Positions 1-9,510 of a stretch of DNA of 64,000 nucleotides are shown piece after piece. The translations under genes and the position numbers were made by a program. Numbering within the stretch: position 1 is the first letter of the stretch; the number at the start of each line of letters is the position of its first letter. The stretch lies in NCBI GenBank assembly GCA_024742475.1, contig JANSYI010000011.1, positions 1-64,000 on the forward strand, given 5' to 3'. The notes beneath the pieces are model-generated. The model saw only the letters and a list, made by a program, of their open reading frames with translations. It was not told the DNA's origin and did no database searches. The DNA comes from a bacterium. Its GTDB lineage: Bacteria; Myxococcota_A; Polyangia; Nannocystales; Nannocystaceae.

Positions 1-279
1 AGCAACGGGCCCCCCAGTCGAGCCCGAAAGGGCGAACGCTGAGCGAACAACCACCGAGCCCGAACACGAGGCCCCCCGGATCCCCCCACGCCCCCCATGG
101 GCAGTCCCCACCCCCCGCAAAGCAGCGGGCCCCCCAGTCGAGCCCGAAAGGGCGAACGCTGAGCGAACAACCACCGAGCCCGAACACGAGGCCCCCCGAT
201 CCCCCCACGCCCCCCATGGGCAGTCCCCACCCCCCGCAAAGCAGCGGGCCCCCCAGTCGAGCCCGAAAGGGCGAACGCT
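1..279. repeat. Tandem ~120 bp repeat, two full copies plus a truncated third
   Basis: Copy 1 is bases 1-120, copy 2 is 121-239 (one G shorter near its middle), and copy 3 starts at 240 and matches only to about 279 before the sequence diverges. Copies 1 and 2 are almost identical. Each unit begins with AGCRRCGGGCCCCCCAGTCG and carries a GCCC-GAAA-GGGC mini-hairpin followed by GAACGCT. The array probably continues left of the window. No convincing gene is encoded in it; open frames across it are low-complexity Pro/Arg/Gly. It lies downstream of the FHA gene. Confidence 0.85.
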
Positions 280-290
280 GGGGAGGGGGA

Positions 291-331
291 CCCGAGCCTC
301 CGGCTCGGGGGAGGGGCCGCGAGGGCCCCTC
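291..331 (-). terminator. Two consecutive hairpins after the FHA gene
   Basis: Two perfect inverted repeats lie back to back just past the FHA stop codon (339-341, minus strand): GAGGGGCC (311-318) with GGCCCCTC (324-331), and CCCGAGCC (291-298) with GGCTCGGG (302-309). Both are 8 bp stems with 3-5 nt loops. There is no clear U-run, so termination efficiency is a guess, but position and stability fit a terminator. Confidence 0.5.
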
Positions 332-338
332 CATATTG

Positions 339-1376
339 CTAATGCAGCTTGACGCCCCGGTTGGGTACCCAGGCGAGCTCGAAGTGACCGAGCATCACCG
401 GGCTGTCTTCGGTCAGCCGCACCACTGCGTGGCTTGGGCCTTCGGTCATGCCCGAGGGGCGGACACCGTTGGTGCTGGCCAAGTCGTAGACGAGCAGTGA
501 GCGCGCCGACTCCTCGGTGACGAGTGCATGCACTCGCGAGAGGTTGCGGCCGTGGCCGGCAAGCGAGCAGCGATCGCTGTAGCGCCCGATGAGCAGGCCT
601 CGCTGCAGCTGCCGAGAGTCGAGGTCGAGCTCGCGGACTTCTTCGCCGCGTCCGGCGGGCTTCGTGGAGCGAAGCCTGAGGACGCCGCGCGGCTGCGGCC
701 TCGCATCCATGTCGAGGCCTCGGTAGCCACCGAACTCGCGGGGCTCGTCGCCGCCGATGTGGGCGACACCCGGCTCGGCGGCGGCTCCGGCGGCGAGCCG
801 CACGCCCTTGCCGCTGGGGTCGAGGCCGGTGAGGTTCTCGAAGGCTTCACTCTCGGTGCCGTCGAGCAGGCCCACGCCTTCGTCGCTCCCGGGCACGACG
901 AACACCACCGTGCGGCCGAGGCTGATCAGCCCATGGCCCTGGAACGAGAAGCCCGGGACGCGCTTGCCGTCCGCGAGCAAGACGCCTGCTCTGCCTCCGA
1001 GGTCGTAGCCGCGAAAGCGCGTCGGGCCGGATTCACCCGAGGCTGGCCAAGCGGTCAACAACACGTGACGCAGGCTCACGCGGTTGTCGTTTGGGATCGA
1101 CAGGGCGCAGCGGTTGTGGCGGCCGATGACCAACGCGCGAGGAAGATCGCGAGGCCGACGGAGCACGCGCTGCGCGACTGGAAAGCCCTTGCGATCGGTG
1201 GCAACCACGAGCGAGTCGCCGGCTTCGACGCCCGCGACGAGCGCTCGGAGCACGGGACGCGCACGCTCGAAGCAACCCGCCAACAACGCCGTCGGGTTGC
1301 TCCCATCTTGCGCCGCTTGCGCAGCACCGTTACCAGCGACCGCCTGCTCGGCGCTGTCCTCGGGCTTGAGCCCCAC
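339..1376 (-). CDS. Protein with two FHA domains
   Basis: Forkhead-associated domains bind phosphothreonine peptides, so this is probably a cytoplasmic reader of Ser/Thr kinase signalling. Two FHA modules are visible. The first has a GRHNRCALSIP stretch, an S-x-x-H motif and a closing LGRTVVFVVPG strand. The second, at the C-terminus, is better conserved, with LIGRYSDRCSL, NLSRVHALV and YDLASTNGVR. The frame stays open past the bactofilin start on the other strand, but the upstream part is unlike protein. I chose the GTG at 1376 because a TACGCT hexamer lies 8 nt before it; an ATG at 1553 is the alternative. The gene is divergent from a bactofilin gene. The domain assignment is solid, the start is not. 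Confidence 0.75.
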   Translation of the reverse strand: MGLKPEDSAEQAVAGNGAAQAAQDGSNPTALLAGCFERARPVLRALVAGVEAGDSLVVATDRKGFPVAQRVLRRPRDLPRALVIGRHNRCALSIPNDNRVSLRHVLLTAWPASGESGPTRFRGYDLGGRAGVLLADGKRVPGFSFQGHGLISLGRTVVFVVPGSDEGVGLLDGTESEAFENLTGLDPSGKGVRLAAGAAAEPGVAHIGGDEPREFGGYRGLDMDARPQPRGVLRLRSTKPAGRGEEVRELDLDSRQLQRGLLIGRYSDRCSLAGHGRNLSRVHALVTEESARSLLVYDLASTNGVRPSGMTEGPSHAVVRLTEDSPVMLGHFELAWVPNRGVKLH

Positions 1377-1568
1377 CGCAAGGCAGCGTATGGGAACTGA
1401 GGAGGAATCGCTACGGAAAACGGCGGGGCGGTGCAGATTCGAACGCTCCGGCGTTGGACCTGCACTGGGCCAAACTGCGCACCTGGTCCGGTTGGCGGAC
1501 GCGGGGATCTCTTCCACACTCGCGCCCGGAGGGGGTTCACGCACCTCGTCCATATTCGGGACGCACCG

Positions 1569-1967
1569 ATGAGTACTCCGGACATCACGACCATCCTCGG
1601 CCAGGGCAGCACGTTTGAAGGAAAGCTCACCTTCGAGGGGGCGGTCCGCATCGACGGGGAGTTCAAGGGGGAGATCCGCACCAGCGGGATGCTGATCGTC
1701 GGTGAGACGGCAAACATCCAGGCCGAGATCGAAGGCGCGCAGGTCGTGGTCCACGGGCAGGTTCACGGCGACATCGAAGCGAGCGAATCCGTCGAGCTGA
1801 GGGCGGCGGCGCGCGTCCGCGGAAACATCGCGACCCCCAGCTTCGAGATTGAAAAGGGCGCTCGCTTCGACGGAAGCTGCACCATGACGGGTTCGGAGCG
1901 CCCTGCGGAGGCGGCCGAGGGTCCGATTGCGGACGACGCGGATCCCCCCGGCTCGGCCGACGCCTGA
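1569..1967 (+). CDS. Bactofilin family cytoskeletal protein
   Basis: Bactofilins polymerise without nucleotide into beta-helical filaments that position cell-wall, chromosome or motility machinery. The 132-residue product shows the core as regularly spaced glycines and hydrophobics: GSTFEGKLTFEGAVRIDGEF, then GEIRTSGMLIVGETANIQAEI, GQVHGDIEASESVEL and VRGNIATPSFEIEKGARFDG. Short disordered tails flank it, the C-terminal one Ala/Asp/Pro-rich. Length is usual for the family. The start is the ATG directly before STPDIT. It stands alone, divergent from the FHA gene and separated from the ATP synthase operon by about 185 bp. Myxococcus has several bactofilins; which one this matches cannot be told by eye. 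Confidence 0.9.
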   Translation: MSTPDITTILGQGSTFEGKLTFEGAVRIDGEFKGEIRTSGMLIVGETANIQAEIEGAQVVVHGQVHGDIEASESVELRAAARVRGNIATPSFEIEKGARFDGSCTMTGSERPAEAAEGPIADDADPPGSADA

Positions 1968-2039
1968 CCGGCCCGCGCGCGCGATCCGGCGACGTGCGCA
2001 AGCGCCTTGTGAGGCCGCTGCGCAGGGGCCCTGCGGCCG

Positions 2040-2068
2040 TTGACGGTGTCCTACACCCGTGGTAGCTA
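2040..2068 (+). promoter_or_regulatory. Sigma-70-like promoter of the ATP synthase operon
   Basis: TTGACG (2040-2045) and TAGCTA (2063-2068) are separated by exactly 17 bp, 84 bp before the first atp start codon. TAGCTA sits inside a perfect 10 bp palindrome, GGTAGCTACC (2061-2070). The palindrome could also be an operator, but the promoter explanation is sufficient. Transcription would start near 2075. Confidence 0.55.
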
Positions 2069-2152
2069 CCGCGCGCCTACAGAGGCCTGCGGTCGCTTTT
2101 TCGGGCGTTTTGCCCGTCGCTCGCAGTCCCGACTCGCGCTCACCAAGACGCC

Positions 2153-2632
2153 ATGTCGCCTCTCACCCTGCTCACCTCCGTTCCCGCGCTCGTCGCCGCC
2201 ACCCCGGTCGTCGACATCGACGCGACGATCTTCATCCAGGGCGGCATCTTCATCGCCCTCATCTTCGTGCTCAAGCCGGTGCTCTTCACCCCGTGGCTCG
2301 AGGCGCAGGCCAAGCGCGTCACGTCGATCGACGGCGCATTCGAAAAGGCCAAGACGCTCCGCGCCGAGGCCGACGCGCTGTCCTCCGACTACGACACCCA
2401 GCTCGCGGCGGCACGCGACGAAGCGCTGACCATGCGCTCGCACATGCGGCGGGAGGAAGAAGCGGCACAAGCCAAGACGCTCGCCGAAGCCCGGGCCAAG
2501 GCCAGCGAAGAGCTCGACGCCAACCGGGCCCGCATCGCCTCGGAGGCCGAAGAAGCACGCGTGGCGCTCGGCGGCAAGGTCGACGAGCTCGCCAACACCA
2601 TCACTGAAAAAGTCCTCGGGAGGGCGTCGTGA
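2153..2632 (+). CDS. atpF': ATP synthase F0 subunit b' (first b-type stalk subunit)
   Basis: Subunit b' pairs with b to form the peripheral stalk holding F1 to the membrane. The 159-residue product has one N-terminal membrane segment (about residues 23-47, ATIFIQGGIFIALIFVLKP) followed by a long, highly charged Ala/Glu/Lys/Arg-rich helix, the classical b-subunit layout. It is the first gene of the atp operon and overlaps the next start by 4 bp (GTGA). Two consecutive b-type genes are typical of photosynthetic bacteria and many delta-proteobacterial lineages. Which gene is called b and which b' rests on convention: the shorter, signal-free one is named b' here. Subunits a and c are not encoded in this window. 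Confidence 0.85.
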   Translation: MSPLTLLTSVPALVAATPVVDIDATIFIQGGIFIALIFVLKPVLFTPWLEAQAKRVTSIDGAFEKAKTLRAEADALSSDYDTQLAAARDEALTMRSHMRREEEAAQAKTLAEARAKASEELDANRARIASEAEEARVALGGKVDELANTITEKVLGRAS

Positions 2633-3348
2633 TCACTACCGCTCACATTCTCAACCGCGGCGCTGCACTCCTCGCGGTCGCAGCGTCGTACCTGCTTCCG
2701 GCGATCGCCTACGCCGCCCCTGCGCACGGTGAAGCGCACGGAGCCGAAGGGCACACAGGGGCGCACGGCGACGGACACGACGGCGGCATCGTCTTCTTCA
2801 ACGACCCGTTCGCAGGCGAAGAGAAGACCGGAATCATCTGGCTGCTCATCAACTTCGCGGCGTTGATGTTCGTCCTCAACAAGCTGCTCTTCCAACCGCT
2901 CATCCGGAAGACCGCGGCCAAGCATGACGACATCAAGCTCTCCCTCGAGAAGGCGACCGCCGCTCGGATGGAAGCCGAGAGCATCATCTCGGAGTACCGC
3001 GGACGCATGGAGAAGCTCGACGACGAGATCGCCGAGCTGAAGGCCGGCGCCAAGAAGCGCGCCGAATCGGATCGAGCGAAGATCATCGAGGCCGCGCAGG
3101 CCGAAGCCCAGCGCATCAAGGACGCCGCGAAGGCGGCCGCAGAGCGCGACGCGGAGAGCCGCCGCAAGGCCCTCGAGAACGAGATCCTCGACCGCGCCCT
3201 CGAGCGGGCCGAAGCCACGATTCGCAAGGCGATCGGCACCACCGACCAGCGCCGCATGATCGACGACTTCGTCGGAAGCCTCGGCGGCGTGAAGCTCGGT
3301 TCGCCCGGCCAGGCCACCACCACCCAATCCAATGGAGGTGCAGCATGA
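2629..3348 (+). CDS. atpF: ATP synthase F0 subunit b with N-terminal leader
   Basis: Second peripheral-stalk subunit, 239 residues, longer than the usual ~160. Residues 1-30 resemble a signal peptide (AAPAHGE follows a hydrophobic stretch), then comes a His/Gly-rich segment (residues 31-52: HGEAHGAEGHTGAHGDGHDGG taken in pieces), then the membrane helix (about 67-86, IIWLLINFAALMFVLNKLLF) and a long charged coiled coil. A leader before the membrane helix is known in b subunits of several delta-proteobacteria. The His-rich patch would lie outside the cytoplasm and could bind metal, which is speculation. Start is GTG at 2629, overlapping the previous stop; it overlaps atpH by 4 bp. Confidence 0.88.
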   Translation: MITTAHILNRGAALLAVAASYLLPAIAYAAPAHGEAHGAEGHTGAHGDGHDGGIVFFNDPFAGEEKTGIIWLLINFAALMFVLNKLLFQPLIRKTAAKHDDIKLSLEKATAARMEAESIISEYRGRMEKLDDEIAELKAGAKKRAESDRAKIIEAAQAEAQRIKDAAKAAAERDAESRRKALENEILDRALERAEATIRKAIGTTDQRRMIDDFVGSLGGVKLGSPGQATTTQSNGGAA

Positions 3349-3896
3349 TCTCCGGAGCACTCGCACGCCGCTACGCGCGGGCCCTCATCGAGCTCGCCAA
3401 GAGCCCCGTTCAACGCGACAAGTTCGGCAAGGACCTGGCCGCACTCTCCGACCTCCTGCAGCAGCAGGACAAAGACGGCGCCACGGTCCTCTCGGTGCTC
3501 GCCGCCGACCGCTTCCCGCTCGGGCAGCGGCAGAATCTCGTCGCCACCCTCGCGCGCCGCGTCGCCGCCGACCCCACCGTCGTCAAGTTCACCGGTGTGG
3601 TCCTCGAGAACGGGCGAATCGACGGCCTCCCCGACATCGCTCGCGCCTACCAGCGCATGGCCGACGACGCAGCCGGCCGGGTTCAGGCGCAGATCACCTC
3701 GGCGGCCCCGCTCGGCATGGACGCGGTCGCCAAGATCAAGAACGCACTTCAGCAGGCGACCGGCAAGCAGGTCGTCACCACCCAGAGCGTCGACCCCGAT
3801 CTCATCGGAGGCGTCGCCGTCAAACTCGGAAGCTTCGTCCTCGACGGCAGCGTCCGAGCCACTCTCGCCCAGCTTCGCAAAGAACTCCGGGCCTAA
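3345..3896 (+). CDS. atpH: ATP synthase F1 subunit delta
   Basis: Delta (OSCP) caps the F1 head and joins it to the b/b' stalk. The 183-residue product has the all-helical N-terminal domain beginning ARRYARALIELAK and the C-terminal signature DPDLIGGVAVKLGSFVLDGSV. Length is normal. It overlaps atpF by 4 bp (ATGA) and is followed after 39 bp by atpA. Confidence 0.93.
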   Translation: MISGALARRYARALIELAKSPVQRDKFGKDLAALSDLLQQQDKDGATVLSVLAADRFPLGQRQNLVATLARRVAADPTVVKFTGVVLENGRIDGLPDIARAYQRMADDAAGRVQAQITSAAPLGMDAVAKIKNALQQATGKQVVTTQSVDPDLIGGVAVKLGSFVLDGSVRATLAQLRKELRA

Positions 3897-3935
3897 CCGC
3901 CCGCACCCCAACTAGGGAACCAAACGGACAGCAAC

Positions 3936-5450
<1,515 letters not shown>

Positions 5451-5470
5451 GCCACAAGGAGTCCTACCTC

Positions 5471-6385
5471 ATGGCCAACCTCAAAGAGCTGCGACTGCGC
5501 ATCGGCTCGGTCAAGAACACGCGGAAGATCACCTCCGCGATGTCCCAGATCGCGACCGCGCGCCTTCGCAGAGCGCAGAACGCTGCGCTGGCGGCTCGCC
5601 CCTACGGCGAGCGGCTGCAAGAGGTCGTCGCCCACCTCATCGGTGGCATCGACCCTGCCGAGCGATCCTCGGCTCACCCGCTGCTCGAGGCGCGCGAAGT
5701 CGCCGAAGGCGAAGAGCACACGCTCTACATCGCCATGACCGCCGACAAGGGTCTGTGCGGCGGTTTCAACGGCAACATCAACCGCAGCGTGCTCGCCACG
5801 CTGCGCACCGAACGAGAAGCGGGCCGCAAGGCGTCGCTCATCACCATCGGTGCCAAGGGCAGCGGCTTCTTCAGCCGCGACGAAGGCCTGATCAGCAAGC
5901 ACGCCGCGCCCACGCTCGACACGATCGTCGAACTGAGCAAGGCGATCGCCGCCGAGGCCACCGGGCGCTTCCTGGGCACGGCCGAGGGTGTGGACGACGA
6001 CGACCGTCCCAACCGGGTCGTGCTCGTCTACAACCACTTCGTCAGCGTCCTGACCCAAGAGGTCACCGAGCTGCAGCTGTGCCCGCTACAGCCCGCCGAG
6101 GCCGAAGGCGGATCCTCGTTCCAGCGGGAGCCGGTCTTCGAGCCCAGCCGGGGCGAGATCCTCGAGCACCTGGTGCCCGTGACCATCGAGTCGATGCTGC
6201 AGCAGGCGATGTTCAACTCCGTGGCCGCCGAGATCGCGGCGCGGCGCGTGGCGATGGATGCCGCCACCGACAACGCATCCGAACTCATCGCGGACCTCAC
6301 CCTCGAGTACAACCGAGAGCGTCAGGCCGCCATCACCTCCGAACTCATGGAAATCATCGGCGGCGCCGAGGCCCTCAAGGGCTAG
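5471..6385 (+). CDS. atpG: ATP synthase F1 subunit gamma
   Basis: Central rotor shaft that couples proton flow to the catalytic beta sites. 304 residues, with the two family ends intact: RIGSVKNTRKITSAMSQIA near the N-terminus and MDAATDNASELIADLTLEYN near the C-terminus; these form the antiparallel coiled coil. The Rossmann-like middle contains the conserved ADKGLCGGFN. A good AAGGAG ribosome-binding site lies 11 bp before the ATG. Confidence 0.97.
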   Translation: MANLKELRLRIGSVKNTRKITSAMSQIATARLRRAQNAALAARPYGERLQEVVAHLIGGIDPAERSSAHPLLEAREVAEGEEHTLYIAMTADKGLCGGFNGNINRSVLATLRTEREAGRKASLITIGAKGSGFFSRDEGLISKHAAPTLDTIVELSKAIAAEATGRFLGTAEGVDDDDRPNRVVLVYNHFVSVLTQEVTELQLCPLQPAEAEGGSSFQREPVFEPSRGEILEHLVPVTIESMLQQAMFNSVAAEIAARRVAMDAATDNASELIADLTLEYNRERQAAITSELMEIIGGAEALKG

Positions 6386-6403
6386 GCGCGGGAGCGAAAC
6401 GAC

Positions 6404-7993
6404 ATGTCCGACAAAGACACCCCCGAGACGAAGAAGCCCAGCCCCCCCAGCGTTGGGAACAAGCCCGCGCCGAGCCTCAACCTTGGCGGAACCAAGGCTC
6501 CGGCCCCCAGCACCGGCGCCGCCTCCGGCGTTCGCACCGGCCGCGTCCTCCAGGTCATCGGCCCGGTCGTCGACGTCGAGTTCGACGACGACCTCCCCGA
6601 GGTCAACGTCGCGCTCACGGTGACCAACCCCGGACTGGGTGACGAAGAGGACAACCTGGTCCTCGAGGTCGCGCTGCACCTCGGTGAGCGCACCGTTCGC
6701 ACCATCGCCATGGACGGCACCGACGGTCTCGTCCGCGGCATGGCCGTCCGCGACACGGGCTCCCCGATCTCCGTGCCCGTCGGCAAGCCTACGCTCGGCC
6801 GCATCATGAACGTCGTCGGCGCCCCGGTCGACGAGCAGGGTGAGGTCAAGTCCGAGATCAAGTGGCCCATTCACCGCAAGGCCCCGGCGTTCGTCGACCA
6901 GAGCACCAAGGTCGAAGCGTTCGCCACCGGCATCAAGGTCATCGACCTGCTCGCGCCCTACCGGCGTGGTGGCAAGATCGGCCTCTTCGGCGGCGCAGGC
7001 GTCGGCAAGACGGTTCTCCTCATGGAGCTGATCAACAACGTCGGCAAGAAGCACGGTGGTTTCTCCGTGTTCGGCGGCGTCGGCGAGCGGACCCGTGAGG
7101 GCAACGACCTCTACTTCGAGATGATCGAATCGGACGTCATCTCGGCCGATTGGGACGAGGACACCCGCATCGTCAACTCGATCGACTCCGAGAAGTCCAA
7201 GGTGGCTCTGGTCTACGGCCAGATGAACGAGCCGCCCGGCGCGCGGGCTCGCGTGGCGCTGTCCGCCCTGACCATCGCGGAGTACTTCCGCGACGAGATG
7301 GGCCAGGACGTGATGCTGTTCATCGACAACATCTTCCGCTTCACGCAGGCGGGATCCGAGGTGTCGGCGCTTCTGGGCCGGATCCCCTCCGCGGTCGGCT
7401 ACCAGCCCACGCTGGCGACCGAGATGGGCGTGCTTCAAGAGCGCATCACCACCACCACCAAGGGTTCGGTCACCTCGGTGCAGGCGATTTACGTCCCTGC
7501 CGATGACTTGACCGACCCCGCCCCGGCGACGGCGTTTGCCCACCTCGACGCGACCACGGTGCTCAACCGCGGCCTCACCGAGATCGGCATCTACCCCGCG
7601 GTGGACCCCCTGGACTCGACCAGCACGATCCTCACCCCCGAGGTCGTCGGCGACGACCACTACAAGGTCGCCCGCCAGGTCCAGCAGACGCTCCAGAAGT
7701 ACAAGGAGCTTCAGGACATCATCAAGATCCTCGGCATGGAGGAGCTTTCCGAAGAGGACAAGCTCACCGTGTCGCGGGCCCGGAAGATGCAGATCTTCCT
7801 CAGCCAGCCCTTCCACGTCGCCGAGCAGTTCACCGGCATGCCCGGCAAGTTCGTCGAGCTCTCCGACACGATCCAGTCGTTCCGCGAGATCCTCGAAGGC
7901 AAGCACGACGACCTTCCCGAGGAGAGCTTCCGCTTCGTCGGCGGCATCTCCGAGGCGGTCGAAAAGGGCAAGAAGCTGCTCGAGGACGCGTAG
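6404..7993 (+). CDS. atpD: ATP synthase F1 subunit beta with extended N-terminus
   Basis: Catalytic subunit that makes ATP from ADP and phosphate. Walker A is GGAGVGKT at residues 196-203; the catalytic Glu lies in GGVGERTREGNDLY; the region ALLGRIPSAVGYQPTL is complete. The protein is 529 residues, roughly 45-60 longer than usual. The excess is a Pro/Lys/Ser/Ala-rich, probably disordered N-terminal arm (residues 1-42) before the normal beginning TGRVLQVIGPVVDVEF. No other start codon lies in the arm, and a GGGAG site precedes the ATG at 6404, so the extension appears real. Gap to atpC is 36 bp. Confidence 0.97.
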   Translation: MSDKDTPETKKPSPPSVGNKPAPSLNLGGTKAPAPSTGAASGVRTGRVLQVIGPVVDVEFDDDLPEVNVALTVTNPGLGDEEDNLVLEVALHLGERTVRTIAMDGTDGLVRGMAVRDTGSPISVPVGKPTLGRIMNVVGAPVDEQGEVKSEIKWPIHRKAPAFVDQSTKVEAFATGIKVIDLLAPYRRGGKIGLFGGAGVGKTVLLMELINNVGKKHGGFSVFGGVGERTREGNDLYFEMIESDVISADWDEDTRIVNSIDSEKSKVALVYGQMNEPPGARARVALSALTIAEYFRDEMGQDVMLFIDNIFRFTQAGSEVSALLGRIPSAVGYQPTLATEMGVLQERITTTTKGSVTSVQAIYVPADDLTDPAPATAFAHLDATTVLNRGLTEIGIYPAVDPLDSTSTILTPEVVGDDHYKVARQVQQTLQKYKELQDIIKILGMEELSEEDKLTVSRARKMQIFLSQPFHVAEQFTGMPGKFVELSDTIQSFREILEGKHDDLPEESFRFVGGISEAVEKGKKLLEDA

Positions 7994-8029
7994 TCCCCGC
8001 AGCGCTTCCTCCAAGGAGACTGAACGACC

Positions 8030-8440
8030 ATGGCTGACGTCAAACTCGACATCCTCACCCCCCTGGGCGCCGTTCGCGAAGGCATCGAAGTCGCGGGCGT
8101 CGAGGTGCCCGGCATCCAGGGCGAGCTCGGCCTGCTTCCGCACCACGAGTCGCTCGTCACCGCCGTCACCGCGGGAGTCATCCGCTTCAAGGAAGGCAAC
8201 AGCTCCGTGCGCATCGCGGTGGGCTCCGGGTTCCTCGAGGTCAAGGAAGCCGGCCGGGTGGTCATCTTGGTCGAGCGTGCCGTCGAGTCCTCCGACGTCG
8301 ACGCAGCGGCGGCCAAGTCCGCACGCGACGAGGCCCGCAAGGAGCTCGACGCCTACAAGGGCTCGGTCGACGCGCCCGAGTACCGCGCCCTGCACGACCG
8401 CTGGGCGTGGAACGACGCTCAGGTCCGCGCTGCGAGCTGA
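8030..8440 (+). CDS. atpC: ATP synthase F1 subunit epsilon
   Basis: Epsilon sits at the base of the rotor and restrains ATP hydrolysis. The 136-residue product has the N-terminal beta sandwich (KLDILTPLGAVREG, VPGIQGELGLLPHHESLVT, a standard epsilon signature) and a C-terminal helical hairpin rich in Ala/Glu/Asp. AAGGAG is placed 12 bp before the start. It is the last gene of the operon and is followed by a strong hairpin. Confidence 0.95.
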   Translation: MADVKLDILTPLGAVREGIEVAGVEVPGIQGELGLLPHHESLVTAVTAGVIRFKEGNSSVRIAVGSGFLEVKEAGRVVILVERAVESSDVDAAAAKSARDEARKELDAYKGSVDAPEYRALHDRWAWNDAQVRAAS

Positions 8441-8464
8441 AACGTTCGCTTCGGCCCGCTCCAA

Positions 8465-8496
8465 AGGCCCCTCCCCGCTTCGGCGGCGAGGGGCTT
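8465..8496 (+). terminator. UUCG-loop terminator of the atp operon
   Basis: CCCCTCCCCGC (8468-8478) pairs with GCGGCGAGGGG (8483-8493) with one mismatch around a TTCG tetraloop; the stem extends by G8467-C8494 and A8465-T8496. It starts 25 bp past the atpC stop. The U-run is poor (CUUCGUCGUC), so it may act as a factor-dependent terminator or mRNA stabiliser. Confidence 0.65.
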
Positions 8497-8568
8497 CGTC
8501 GTCGAAGAGACCCCGCCTCTCGCGGGAGGCACACCAGCGTCCCCCCATACTATGCGAGGGTGTCCGCC

Positions 8569-9510
8569 ATGTCCGGCAGCGATCAGTGGGCAATCGTGTG
8601 GGTCGACCTCGCCCAGGGCCCGATCGAACTCGACGCGCTCCGAGAGGCGACGGCGCGGCTCGATGAGGTCGGCGCGGTCTTGGCAATGCGAGAGGAGGTC
8701 AGCGGCGTGCAGAGCTTCGCGGCCTCCGAGAGCCCGACCCAGCGGCCACGGCTTTGCATCTACACCCGCCCCGACGCGATCGAAGCCTTGCATGGGGTGG
8801 TGGCCGACCTGCTCGCGAGGTTCGACCTCATCGGCAGCACCCGCGCCGAAGTCAGAGACGACGAAGAGTGGAAGGACGCGTGGAAGGCGTTCTACAAGCC
8901 GCTGACCTTCGGTGAGCACCAGCTCCTCCTGCGGCCGAGCTGGATCGAGCGCCAGCCGGGTGACCCGTCCCTCGAGGTGGTCATCGATCCCGGCCGCGCG
9001 TTCGGGACCGGCCTGCACCAGACCACGCAGCTGTGCCTGCAGCGGCTGTGTGCGCTGGCCCGCCATGACATCGCACCGGGCAGCGTGTTCGACCTCGGGT
9101 GTGGCTCCGGCGTCCTGTCGATGGCCGCCGCACGCCTGTTCGACGGGGCCTCGCGCATGCTGGCCGTCGACATCGACCCCGAGGCCACCGACACGACGAA
9201 GGAGAACCTCACCGAGGCGGGTCTGCTCGATCGTATCGAGGTGCGCACGGGGGTGCTCGAAGAGCTCGAGCACGAGCGCTTCGATCTCGTCGTCGCCAAC
9301 ATCCGTCCCGTCGTGCTGATCCCCGCGGCGCCAGCCCTGCGACAACGGCTGGCGCCAGGCGCCTCGCTGACCGTTAGCGGAATCCTCGGAGACGAACTCG
9401 ACGAGGTCTGGCGCGCCTACGAGGCGGCCGGCTTCGTCCTCGACGCGCGCGCGGGTGGGGGTCGCCGCCACCTCGACACCTGGAGCGCGCTCGACCTCGT
9501 GCTGCCATGA
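8569..9510 (+). CDS. prmA: Ribosomal protein L11 methyltransferase
   Basis: S-adenosylmethionine-dependent methylation of ribosomal protein L11. The 313-residue protein has the PrmA hallmark IDPGRAFGTGLHQTTQLCL (residues 140-158), SAM motif I DLGCGSGVLSMAA (175-187), an acidic motif II AVDIDPEA and the VANI catalytic-loop motif near residue 242. The N-terminal ~110 residues form the L11-recognition domain. The start is the ATG at 8569; an open frame runs further upstream but reads through the atp terminator. It overlaps rsmE by 4 bp. Confidence 0.93.
   Translation: MSGSDQWAIVWVDLAQGPIELDALREATARLDEVGAVLAMREEVSGVQSFAASESPTQRPRLCIYTRPDAIEALHGVVADLLARFDLIGSTRAEVRDDEEWKDAWKAFYKPLTFGEHQLLLRPSWIERQPGDPSLEVVIDPGRAFGTGLHQTTQLCLQRLCALARHDIAPGSVFDLGCGSGVLSMAAARLFDGASRMLAVDIDPEATDTTKENLTEAGLLDRIEVRTGVLEELEHERFDLVVANIRPVVLIPAAPALRQRLAPGASLTVSGILGDELDEVWRAYEAAGFVLDARAGGGRRHLDTWSALDLVLP

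Noticed and set aside
2061..2070. Perfect palindrome GGTAGCTACC as an operator upstream of atp genes
   Set aside because: It overlaps the -10 element of a well-spaced promoter, which explains it; no second copy was seen near another promoter except a TAGCTA near ffh.
6086..8686. An 866-residue minus-strand open frame across atpG-atpD-atpC
   Set aside because: It lies antisense to three certain ATP synthase genes; composition is Arg/Gly/Asp-rich without any domain. GC-rich DNA creates such frames.
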